Below, piece by piece: positions 35,264-42,643 of a stretch of 64,000 nucleotides of DNA. Origin of the DNA: JAFKFH01 sp017307375 (GTDB lineage: Bacteria; Pseudomonadota; Alphaproteobacteria; Ferrovibrionales; Ferrovibrionaceae); assembly GCA_965229335.1 (NCBI GenBank), contig OZ245874.1:682001-746000 (forward strand), given 5' to 3'. The first letter of the stretch is position 1. Each line of letters begins with the position of its first letter. The position numbers were made by a program, and so were the translations under genes. Below the pieces are notes generated by a model that had not been told where the DNA came from, ran no database searches, and worked only from the letters and a program-made list of their open reading frames with translations.

Positions 35264-36796
35264 ATGGGTATGCTGCGTCTCGTTCTCGGCGACCAGTTGA
35301 CGGCCGGGATGTCGTCGCTGGCCGACATCGATCCGGCCGCCGACGTCGTGCTGATGGTCGAGGTGACGGAGGAAGCGACCTACGTTGCCCACCACAAGCA
35401 GAAGATCGTCCTGGTGCTGTCGGCGATGCGCCACTTCGCCGACGAACTGCGCCGGCGCGGGATCACGGTCGACTATGTGGCGCTCGACGATCCTGCCAAT
35501 ACCGGCAGCTTCGACGGCGAGGTGGGGCGCGCCATCGCCCGTCACCGGCCGGCCGGTCTGATCGCGACCGAGCCGGGGGAGTGGCGGGTGCAACAGATGA
35601 TGGCCGGCTGGGCCACCGCCTTCGGCCTGCCCGTCGACATCAGGACCGACGACCGGTTCTTTGCCAGCCGCGACCGTTTCCGGCGCTGGGCGCAGGGGCG
35701 GCGCGGCTGGCGGATGGAACATTTCTATCGCGAGATGCGGCGCGAGCATGGCCTGCTGATGGACGGGGACGAGCCGGTCGGCGGGCGCTGGAACTTCGAT
35801 GCCGAGAATCGCAAACGGTTGCCGGCGGGCATGTTCCTGCCGCGCCGCCGACGCTTTCCGCCCGATACCGTCACTGCCGCGGTCATCGCGCTGGTCGAGG
35901 ATCGTTTTCCCAGCCGTTTCGGTACGACCGGGGATTTCGGCTGGCCGGTGACACGGGCCGACGCGCTGGCGGCACTCGACGATTTTCTCGGCTCGGCCCT
36001 GGCGCGTTTCGGCGACTACCAGGACGCGATGGCCGCGGATTCGCCCTTCCTCTACCACTCGCTGCTGGCGCCGGCGCTCAATCTCGGCCTGCTCGGGCCG
36101 CGCGAGGTCTGTCGCGCGGCCGAGGCTGCCTGGCGCGACGGCCGCGCACCCCTCAATGCGGTCGAGGGTTTCGTGCGGCAGATCCTCGGCTGGCGCGAAT
36201 ATGTGCGCGGCATCTACTGGACGCTGATGCCCGGCTATGCCGAGGTCAATGCGCTGGGGGCCGGCCGACCGTTGCCTGCGTTCTACTGGACCGGCGAAAC
36301 CCGGATGCGCTGCCTGCGCGAGGCTGTCGCCACCACCCGGCGGCATGCCTATTCGCATCATATCCAGCGCCTGATGGTGACGGGAAACTTCGCCCTGCTC
36401 GCCGGCATCGCGCCCCGCGAGATCGAGCGCTGGTACCTCGCGGTCTATGCCGATGCCGTCGAATGGGTCGAGATGCCCAATACCCTCGGCATGGCAGTCT
36501 TCGCCGATGGCGGCCGCATGGCGTCGAAGCCCTATGCCGCGTCGGGCGCCTATATCGACCGCATGTCCGATTTCTGCGACGGCTGCGCCTATGACGTCCG
36601 GCAGAAATCGGGGCCGCGCGCCTGTCCGTTCAACTATCTCTACTGGGCCTTCCTGATCCGCAACCGGCCCGCGCTCGCCGGCAATGCCCGGCTGGCCATG
36701 CCCTACCGTACCCTCGACCGCTGGAGCGAGGCGGCGCGCCAGCGCTGCCTCGACGAAGCCGAGGCCTTCCTGGGCACGCTAGCCGGCGGGGATTAG
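35264..36796 (+). CDS. FeS-type bacterial cryptochrome/photolyase
   Basis: A 510-residue protein of the FeS-BCP/PhrB (6-4 photolyase) group. Residues 1-130 are the alpha/beta domain (MLRLVLGDQLT, HHKQKIVLVLSAMRHFADEL). The C-terminal helical domain binds FAD. Four cysteines expected for a [4Fe-4S] cluster are visible: one in MRCLREAV and three in DFCDGCAYDVRQKSGPRACPFN. The family repairs (6-4) photoproducts with light, and the cofactor in known members is a ribolumazine. ATG at 35264 is 1 nt after the DUF2256 stop. Convergent with the TetR gene, 12 nt apart. Confidence 0.92.
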   Translation: MGMLRLVLGDQLTAGMSSLADIDPAADVVLMVEVTEEATYVAHHKQKIVLVLSAMRHFADELRRRGITVDYVALDDPANTGSFDGEVGRAIARHRPAGLIATEPGEWRVQQMMAGWATAFGLPVDIRTDDRFFASRDRFRRWAQGRRGWRMEHFYREMRREHGLLMDGDEPVGGRWNFDAENRKRLPAGMFLPRRRRFPPDTVTAAVIALVEDRFPSRFGTTGDFGWPVTRADALAALDDFLGSALARFGDYQDAMAADSPFLYHSLLAPALNLGLLGPREVCRAAEAAWRDGRAPLNAVEGFVRQILGWREYVRGIYWTLMPGYAEVNALGAGRPLPAFYWTGETRMRCLREAVATTRRHAYSHHIQRLMVTGNFALLAGIAPREIERWYLAVYADAVEWVEMPNTLGMAVFADGGRMASKPYAASGAYIDRMSDFCDGCAYDVRQKSGPRACPFNYLYWAFLIRNRPALAGNARLAMPYRTLDRWSEAARQRCLDEAEAFLGTLAGGD

Positions 36797-36808
36797 GCCG
36801 GGTCTCGA

Positions 36809-37384
36809 TCAGGCGCAGTCCGCATTGACCGGCGCGAGGCGGATGCGCAACCGATCGAGGGCGCGGCCGAAGACCATGCGATCGTCGACCGCCCGCGCCA
36901 GGACCAGTGCACCCTGGATGGCCAGGACGGCATCCTCGGCCAGATCGGCCGCGACGTCGGGCGGATGGCCGCAGCGGGCCAGCGCGACGCTGAGCGCCGA
37001 CGTCCATTCGGCGAAATAGCCCTGCACACGGGCGGCAAATCGGTCGCGCACCTCGCCCAAGGCGAAGACGCCGACAAGGCAGATGCGGCCGCCACCGTCG
37101 AAATAGGCCGCCACCCCGTCGAGCATGGCGCCGATCGCGGCGACCGGATCGGGATCCCGGCGCAGCGGCCGGAAGATCGCCTCGGCGAACCAGCCGTCGA
37201 TGTCGTCCAGCACCGCCGCCGCCATCTCGTCCTTGCCGCCGGGAAAGAAGTTGTAGAGGCTGCCCTTGCCCAGACCGGTCCCGGCGGTGATCAGCGCCAG
37301 GCTGGTCCCTTCGTAACCGTGCCGGCGGAAAATCTCCCCCAGCCGGCGCACGGCATCGCGGCGCTCCCGGGTAAGCCGGGCCAT
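36809..37384 (-). CDS. TetR-family regulator
   Basis: A 191-residue TetR repressor. HTH at about residues 22-50 (GYEGTSLALITAGTGLGKGSLYNFFPGGKDEM). The C-terminal helical domain (AAIGAMLDGVAAYFDGGGRICLVGVFALGEVRDRFAARV) belongs to the group that controls stress and efflux genes. The ATG overlaps the TGA of the NTF2-like gene by 4 nt (ATGA). The 20-bp dyad at 37890-37909 in the promoter of this two-gene operon is its probable operator. The ligand is unknown. Confidence 0.9.
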   Translation of the reverse strand: MARLTRERRDAVRRLGEIFRRHGYEGTSLALITAGTGLGKGSLYNFFPGGKDEMAAAVLDDIDGWFAEAIFRPLRRDPDPVAAIGAMLDGVAAYFDGGGRICLVGVFALGEVRDRFAARVQGYFAEWTSALSVALARCGHPPDVAADLAEDAVLAIQGALVLARAVDDRMVFGRALDRLRIRLAPVNADCA

Positions 37385-37854
37385 CAGAGGCCGAGGTCGC
37401 TCAGCCCCGGGTGATCGGACGGGCGTGGTCCCGGTGCCGGCCAGCGGAACAGACGCTGGTCTGGGCCGATGGCCACGTCGTTGATCGATGCCTCGCGCCG
37501 CTGCATCAGTCCGTCAGGATCGAATTCCCATTGTTCGTTGCCGTAGGACCGGAACCAGGCGCCGGTGTCGTCGTGCCATTCGTACTGGAAGCGGACCGCA
37601 ATGCGGTTGTCGTGGAACGCCCAGAGTTCCTTGATCAGGCGGTAGTCGTGCTCACGCGTCCATTTGCGCTGCAGGAAGGCGACGATGGCGGGCCGGCCGG
37701 CGAAGAATTCCGACCGGTTCCGCCAGCGGCTGTCGGCGGTATAGGCGAGCGACACCTTGTCGGGGTCGCGCGAATTCCACGCATCTTCGGCGATCCGCAC
37801 CTTCCGGGCAGCGCTTTCGACGGTGAACGGCGGCAGGGGCGGGCGCTGGCTCAT
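37384..37854 (-). CDS. NTF2-like protein (DUF1348)
   Basis: A 156-residue NTF2-fold protein with the DUF1348 sequence pattern (FTVESAARKVRIAEDAWNSRDPDKVSLAYTADSRWRNRSEFFAGR, AFHDNRIAVRFQYEWHDDTGAWFRSYGNEQWEFD). Its function is not established; it may bind a small hydrophobic ligand. The ATG at 37854 has AGGAA upstream and is preferred to the GTG/ATG extension at 37899. It is first in an operon with the TetR repressor, so it is probably the repressor's target, induced by the repressor ligand. Confidence 0.85.
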   Translation of the reverse strand: MSQRPPLPPFTVESAARKVRIAEDAWNSRDPDKVSLAYTADSRWRNRSEFFAGRPAIVAFLQRKWTREHDYRLIKELWAFHDNRIAVRFQYEWHDDTGAWFRSYGNEQWEFDPDGLMQRREASINDVAIGPDQRLFRWPAPGPRPSDHPGLSDLGL

Positions 37855-37889
37855 CGGTCGTTCCTGTCTGTATGTGTCATTCGGACGAT

Positions 37890-37909
37890 ATTGTACCAAT
37901 CAGTACAAT
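37890..37909 (-). promoter_or_regulatory. TetR operator in DUF1348-tetR promoter
   Basis: ATTGTAC-N6-GTACAAT, a perfect 7-bp-arm dyad. On the minus strand a promoter fits: -35 TTGCCG, 17-nt spacer, -10 TACAAT (37896-37891), so the dyad overlaps spacer and -10. The RNA polymerase gene's own promoter candidate lies only 20 nt away on the other strand. Confidence 0.75.
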
Positions 37910-37928
37910 CCGCGGCAACCACCGGCTG

Positions 37929-37957
37929 TTGACCGCGCCCTGGAAACGGCCTAGAAC
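37929..37957 (+). promoter_or_regulatory. Candidate host promoter of phage-type RNA polymerase
   Basis: -35 TTGACC (37929-37934), 17-nt spacer, -10 TAGAAC (37952-37957), matching a sigma-70-type promoter at 5 of 6 and 4 of 6 positions. Transcription would begin near 37964, giving a leader of about 89 nt before the ATG at 38053. Confidence 0.5.
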
Positions 37958-38052
37958 GCCATCGTTCCCGAATTGTTCTTAATTCTTCGCGCCAGCCGTC
38001 GGCCCGTGCCGGCGGTCGACTTGGCGCGTCCACGCCGTTGGAGGGCCAATCG

Positions 38053-40362
38053 ATGACCGATCTGATCGCCTTGCAATCTGCCAGGGAAAACGCCGCACAC
38101 GCAGCGCGCCAGGCGGCGCGCTGCGCGCTTGTCGGCCCCTGCCTCGGCGCGGTAGCCGCAGCGCTGGGCCAGCTTCTGGCCGGGCTTGCCCGGGGTGGCG
38201 CCGGGCGTACGCATGTCTCGGTCGGCGCGTTGCGTGGCCTCGACCCGGTAGACCTTGCAGCCCTGGCACTCGCCGTCTGTGTCGACGGCGTCGCCAGGGC
38301 CGAGGCGCTGGCCCGCCTTGCCGAGCGCGCGGGCGAGCGGGTGGAGATGCTGAAGGCGGCCCGGTCGACCCGGTGGAGCCGGGCGCGTCGGGCCCGTATC
38401 GGCGCGACGCTCGTCAATGCCGTGCTGATCGGGGCGGGTGACGTCTTCGAATCGTACCGCGGTCAGGGCGAAACGCGGCTTGGCCTCACCGCCGGGGCGG
38501 CCGCGCGCTCGTCGACGGCCGGCATGACCGCCCTGCACGCGCCGATGGTGTCGCCGCCACGACCCTGGGCCGATTTCGATACCGGTGCCTATCTGACGGC
38601 GCCGGCCCGGCAGGGCATCACCCTGGTCCGGGCGCGCGATCCGGCACATCGCGCGTTGCTGCGCCAGGCATTGCGCGCCGAGCGTGCGCCGCGGCTGTTC
38701 GCCGCCGTCAACGCGATCCAGGCGGTTCCCTGGCGGATCAACCGCGACCTGCTGGCGCTGGTCGAGACGGTGAGGACGAATGAGCTGGGCCTGCTTGCCC
38801 CGGCGCGCGTCGCGGTGCCGCCGCAGCCGGCCGCAGCGGACCGGGCAGGTCGGGCGGCGTGGCGGCGCGAGGCCGCCCGCGCCCACGACCACAACCGGAT
38901 GGCCGACGTTCAGAACCTGATCGTGGCCCGCGACCTCGCCACGGCGCAGGATCTCGTCGAGGCCGGCAACCGCTTCTGGGTGCCGCACAGCCTCGACTTC
39001 CGCGGGCGGGTCTATCCGATCCCCGGCTTCAACCCGCAGCGCGGCGACGCGGTGCGCGCGCTGTTCGAATTCGCCGACGGCGTTCCGCTGGGGGCCGCCG
39101 GGCTTTACTGGCTGGCGATCCATCTGGCCAATACCGGCGATTTCGGACGGATCGCCAAGGCAGCGTTCGACGAGCGGCTGGCCTGGGTCGAAGATCATCT
39201 CGACGAGATTGCCGGGGTCGCCGCCGATCCGGCCGGCACGATCGGCTGGTGGGCGGGGGCCGACGCGCCGTTCCAGTTCGTCCGTGCCTGCATCGAGCTG
39301 ACCGCGGCATTGGCCGCACCGGATCCTGCGGCCTTCGTCTCGCACCTGCCGGTGGCGCTCGACGGTTCCAGCTCGGGCCTGCAGCATTATGCCGCGGCGC
39401 TGCGCGACGCCGAGGGGGCGGCGCGCGTCAACCTGGTGCCGCTGCCGCGGCCGGCCGACATCTACCAGGACGTGGCCGACCGGCTGGCCGCGACCGTCGA
39501 GCGCGATGCGGCGGCCGGCGTGGCGGAAGCCGTGGAATGGCGCGATTTCGGCATCACCCGAAGCACGGTCAAGCGCGCGGTGATGACCTCGGCCTATTCG
39601 GCCGAAGCCTTCGGCTTTCGCCGCCAGATCATGGCCGACACGATGCGCCCGCTGGAGGCGGCCGTCGTCACCGGCGCGCGCGGCCGCCATCCGTTCGCCG
39701 AGGGCGGCTGGCCGGCGGCAGGCTACCTCGCCGGCCTCCTCTGGCAGACCGTCGGCGAGGTTGCGGCCGGTGCGGGGGCGGGCATGGCGTTTTTCCGCCA
39801 GGTCGCCGGGCTGCTCGCCCGCGAAGGCCAGGGACTGACCTGGATCACCCCGCTCGGTCTGCCGGTGCGCCACCACTACCGCCGCTGGCGGCACGAGCGC
39901 ATCGCGCTGCATTTCTTCGACCCGCGGCGGCAGGCGGCGCGGGCCGGGGACGTCACCGTCGGCGACCGGATCCTTGCCCGGGTCACCGCGACGCTGCGGG
40001 CCAGGCCCACGCGCGGCCTCGACCGTTCGCGCCAGCTTTCGGCGGTGGCGCCCAACGTCATCCATTCGCTGGACGCGAGCCACCTGATGCTGACCGTGCT
40101 GGCCGCAAGCGAGAGCGGAATTCGCGATTACGCCCTGATCCACGACAGTTTCGGCACCCATGCCGGCCATTGCAGCCGCTGGTCGGCGCTGATCCGACAG
40201 GCCTTCGTCGATCTCTACCTGGCATACGACCCTTGCGCCGCAATCCGCGAGGCGGCTTGGGCGGCGCTGCTGCCGGCCGGGCGCGATGCCCTGCCGCCCC
40301 TGCCCGAACGGGGCAGTCTCGATCTTGCCGCAGTCCTGGGTGCCGACTACGCCTTTGCCTGA
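38053..40362 (+). CDS. Phage T7-type single-subunit RNA polymerase
   Basis: A 769-residue DNA-directed RNA polymerase of the T7/mitochondrial fold. Every catalytic motif I can recall from T7 RNA polymerase is present: LDFRGRVYPIPGFNPQ (Asp315), the metal-binding LDGSSSGLQHY (Asp437, T7 Asp537), TRSTVKRAVMTSAYSAEAFGF (Arg503, Lys507, Tyr515; T7 Arg627, Lys631, Tyr639), APNVIHSLDASHL, and LIHDSFGT (His697, Asp698; T7 His811, Asp812). It ends in LAAVLGADYAFA, like the T7 terminus. The N-terminal promoter-binding part is about 100 residues shorter than in T7. GGAGG lies 8 nt before the ATG. Neighbours are not phage genes. Confidence 0.95.
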   Translation: MTDLIALQSARENAAHAARQAARCALVGPCLGAVAAALGQLLAGLARGGAGRTHVSVGALRGLDPVDLAALALAVCVDGVARAEALARLAERAGERVEMLKAARSTRWSRARRARIGATLVNAVLIGAGDVFESYRGQGETRLGLTAGAAARSSTAGMTALHAPMVSPPRPWADFDTGAYLTAPARQGITLVRARDPAHRALLRQALRAERAPRLFAAVNAIQAVPWRINRDLLALVETVRTNELGLLAPARVAVPPQPAAADRAGRAAWRREAARAHDHNRMADVQNLIVARDLATAQDLVEAGNRFWVPHSLDFRGRVYPIPGFNPQRGDAVRALFEFADGVPLGAAGLYWLAIHLANTGDFGRIAKAAFDERLAWVEDHLDEIAGVAADPAGTIGWWAGADAPFQFVRACIELTAALAAPDPAAFVSHLPVALDGSSSGLQHYAAALRDAEGAARVNLVPLPRPADIYQDVADRLAATVERDAAAGVAEAVEWRDFGITRSTVKRAVMTSAYSAEAFGFRRQIMADTMRPLEAAVVTGARGRHPFAEGGWPAAGYLAGLLWQTVGEVAAGAGAGMAFFRQVAGLLAREGQGLTWITPLGLPVRHHYRRWRHERIALHFFDPRRQAARAGDVTVGDRILARVTATLRARPTRGLDRSRQLSAVAPNVIHSLDASHLMLTVLAASESGIRDYALIHDSFGTHAGHCSRWSALIRQAFVDLYLAYDPCAAIREAAWAALLPAGRDALPPLPERGSLDLAAVLGADYAFA

Positions 40363-40391
40363 CCGATCGATCTCGACACCCGGCAAGGCTT

Positions 40392-40399
40392 GCTATAAT
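40392..40399 (+). promoter_or_regulatory. Extended -10 promoter
   Basis: TGCTATAAT: perfect TATAAT (40394-40399) with an upstream TG (40391-40392), 42 nt before the TTG start codon of the nucleotide-sugar dehydrogenase. The -35 region is weak, typical of extended -10 promoters. It lies just after the RNA polymerase stop codon. Confidence 0.6.
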
Positions 40400-40440
40400 G
40401 CCAGCCCTTTCCGGCGTGCGAGCCTTGATGGAGGCGGGAT

Positions 40441-41727
40441 TTGAGCGGTCAGTGGCGGATAGCGGTGATCGGGCTGGGTTATGTCGGGCTGCCGCTGGCG
40501 GTGGCGCTCAGCCGCCATTTCCAGGTGATCGGCTTCGACATCAGCGAGGGCCGCGTGGCCGAACTGGCGCGGGGCCATGATCGCACCCGCGAAGTCCCGG
40601 ACGAGGTGCTGGCCGCCGCGCCGCTGCAGGTATCGAGCGGGCGTGAGGCGCTGCGCGGCGCCGACGTCTACATCATCACCGTCCCGACCCCGGTCGATGC
40701 CAGCAACCAGCCCGACCTCGGCGCCGTGCTGTCGGCCTGCGACACGGTCGGCGCGGTGCTCGGCCGTGGCGCGACCGTGGTGCTGGAAAGCACCGTATAT
40801 CCCGGGGTGACCGAGGAGATCTGCGGGCCGCGCCTCGCGGCGGCCTCCGGCATGGTGGCCGGACGCGACTTCTTCCTCGGCTATTCGCCCGAGCGCATCA
40901 ACCCGGGCGACCGCGAACACACGGTCGAGCGCATCACCAAGGTGGTGGCCGGGCAGACCGCGGAAATCACCGAGCGCCTGGCCGAGATCTACGGCCGGGT
41001 CACGACGGGCGGCGTCTTCCGGGCCGCCTCGATCAAGACCGCCGAGGCGGCGAAGGTGATCGAGAATGCCCAGCGCGACATCAACATCGCCTTCATCAAC
41101 GAGGTGACGCAGATCTTCAACCGCCTGGGCCTGTCAATCTACGACGTGCTGGCGGCCAGCGCCACCAAGTGGAACTTCCTGAACTTCCGGCCAGGCCTGG
41201 TCGGCGGGCATTGCATCGGCGTCGATCCCTATTATCTCGCCGCCTGCGCCAACACGCTCGGCCATGGCGCCGAGGTCATCCTGTCCGGGCGGCGCATCAA
41301 CGACGGCATGGGCGCCTTCGTCGCCGACCAGATCGCGGCCGAACTGGCGCCATGCCTGGCGCCGGGCCGGCCCGGCCGGGTGCTGATGCTGGGGCTGACC
41401 TTCAAGGAAAACGTGCCCGACCTGCGCAATACCAAGGTGATCGACCTGGTCGAGCGGCTGCGCGGCCACGGCCTTCAGGTCGATGTCCACGACCCGCTGG
41501 CCGATCCGGCCGAGGCGCGCCACGAATACGGCCTGGACCTGCTGTCCGCGCTGGACGGGGTGCAACCCTACGACGCGGTCGTCGGCGCGGTCGCCCACGA
41601 TGCCTACCTGGCCTTCACGCCCGACGACGTCGCCCGGCTGCTGCGCGACGGCGGGCTGCTGGCCGACGTCAAGAACCTGTGGCGCGGCCTGGCCCTGAGC
41701 GGGGACCGCCGGCGCTGGACGCTGTGA
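40441..41727 (+). CDS. Nucleotide-sugar dehydrogenase (WbpA/TviB type)
   Basis: A 428-residue UDP-sugar 6-dehydrogenase that oxidises the C6 alcohol of a UDP-N-acetylhexosamine to the carboxylate with two NAD+. Motifs: IGLGYVGLPLAVAL (NAD loop), the Lys/Asn segment ASIKTAEAAKVIENAQRDINIAFINE and the thiohemiacetal Cys in GLVGGHCIGVDPYYL. The wording matches WbpA/TviB rather than UDP-glucose dehydrogenase. The start codon is TTG with GGAGG upstream. Surface polysaccharide synthesis is the expected pathway, yet no glycosyltransferase is adjacent. The 3' end overlaps the convergent unknown gene by 59 nt. Confidence 0.9.
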   Translation: MSGQWRIAVIGLGYVGLPLAVALSRHFQVIGFDISEGRVAELARGHDRTREVPDEVLAAAPLQVSSGREALRGADVYIITVPTPVDASNQPDLGAVLSACDTVGAVLGRGATVVLESTVYPGVTEEICGPRLAAASGMVAGRDFFLGYSPERINPGDREHTVERITKVVAGQTAEITERLAEIYGRVTTGGVFRAASIKTAEAAKVIENAQRDINIAFINEVTQIFNRLGLSIYDVLAASATKWNFLNFRPGLVGGHCIGVDPYYLAACANTLGHGAEVILSGRRINDGMGAFVADQIAAELAPCLAPGRPGRVLMLGLTFKENVPDLRNTKVIDLVERLRGHGLQVDVHDPLADPAEARHEYGLDLLSALDGVQPYDAVVGAVAHDAYLAFTPDDVARLLRDGGLLADVKNLWRGLALSGDRRRWTL

Positions 41728-42643
41728 CCAGCGCCTGACCGGCCAGCGACTCGGGCGCCAACGCGGACAGACATTCGTTGACCGCCAGCAGGGCGGGGAC
41801 CAGCGCCTCGCGATGGCGGTCGCGGTCGTTGCGCCCTTCGGCGCGATAGCGCCGACAGGCGGCCAGCGCGGCCTCGCGCCCCGCCGCCGGATCGGTCGCC
41901 ACGACCTGTCCCGAGGCGGCCAGCGGGGCCGCCAGCGCGGCAAACACCGCCGGGTCCAGCGCGGCGACATCCAATGCCGTCTCGCTCGGCCGGAAGCGTC
42001 TGGACTGGGTCAGGGCCAGCATGTAGTTCGCGGTCGGTTCGACCCGCACCTTGCCGCCCGGCGTCGCGACGATCAGCGGGCAGTAGGGCGCCAGCGCCGG
42101 CAGCACATGGTTGGGCAGCACCCGGGCACGCCAGTAGCTTGTGGCCAGCCGCGCGTAGTGGGCGAAATCCTCGATCGCGCGGAAATCGGCCGCGGCCAGC
42201 GGCTTGATCTCGACCTTCGGCTTTTCGGGCACCACCGTGTCGTTGGCGACGTCGACGTAGAGCGTCCCGAACAGCATCGCATTCTGGAAATAGGTGCCGC
42301 GCAGGTCGCCCCAGACCATGCGCGCATCCCCGCCGTGATGCAGGAACGCCAGCAGCGCGGCATGGCCGGCCGCCGCCTCGCGCGGCAGACTGGCCGGGTC
42401 GAACGCCGCCAGCTGCCGTTGCGCCGCAACGGTGATCTCCAGGCATTGGCCGAGCGGATAGGGCCGGCCCTGCTTGACCGGCTGCCGCGCCGGCAGGACC
42501 TGGTCGAGGCCGGCGCGCAGATTCAGGAAGAACGCTTCCAGCGCCGGCAATGCCGGCATCAGGAAGCGTTCGGTCAGGGCCTGCTGCCGGGCACGATCGG
42601 CGACCCGCGGCTCGTTGGGCAGCAGGCGGCGGTTGGACGTCAA
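41669..42643 (-). CDS. Hypothetical protein coupled to fumC
   Basis: A 324-residue protein I do not recognise. It has no signal peptide or membrane helix. Visible features: an N-terminal helical part (RARQQALTERFLMPALPALEAFFLNLRAGLDQVLPARQ), a middle part with many aromatic residues (LRGTYFQNAMLFGTLYVDV, FAHYARLATSYWRARVLPNHVLPALAPYCPLIVATPGGKVRVEPTANYMLALTQ split across these lines), and an Ala-rich C-terminus. The start is TTG at 42643, overlapping the fumC TGA by 3 nt, with GGAGG from inside fumC; ATG at 42559 is an alternative. The 59-nt tail overlap with the sugar dehydrogenase is unusually long. Confidence 0.6.
   Translation of the reverse strand: MTSNRRLLPNEPRVADRARQQALTERFLMPALPALEAFFLNLRAGLDQVLPARQPVKQGRPYPLGQCLEITVAAQRQLAAFDPASLPREAAAGHAALLAFLHHGGDARMVWGDLRGTYFQNAMLFGTLYVDVANDTVVPEKPKVEIKPLAAADFRAIEDFAHYARLATSYWRARVLPNHVLPALAPYCPLIVATPGGKVRVEPTANYMLALTQSRRFRPSETALDVAALDPAVFAALAAPLAASGQVVATDPAAGREAALAACRRYRAEGRNDRDRHREALVPALLAVNECLSALAPESLAGQALVTASSAGGPRSGPGRATGS

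Noticed and set aside
37951..40386. An open frame of about 811 codons on the minus strand opposite the RNA polymerase
   Set aside because: It is the shadow of a GC-rich coding strand: Arg/Gly/Asp-rich translation without recognisable domains, while the plus strand holds all polymerase motifs.
38053..40440. Prophage remnant around the phage-type RNA polymerase
   Set aside because: No integrase, att repeats, tRNA junction or other phage gene is visible on either side within the window.
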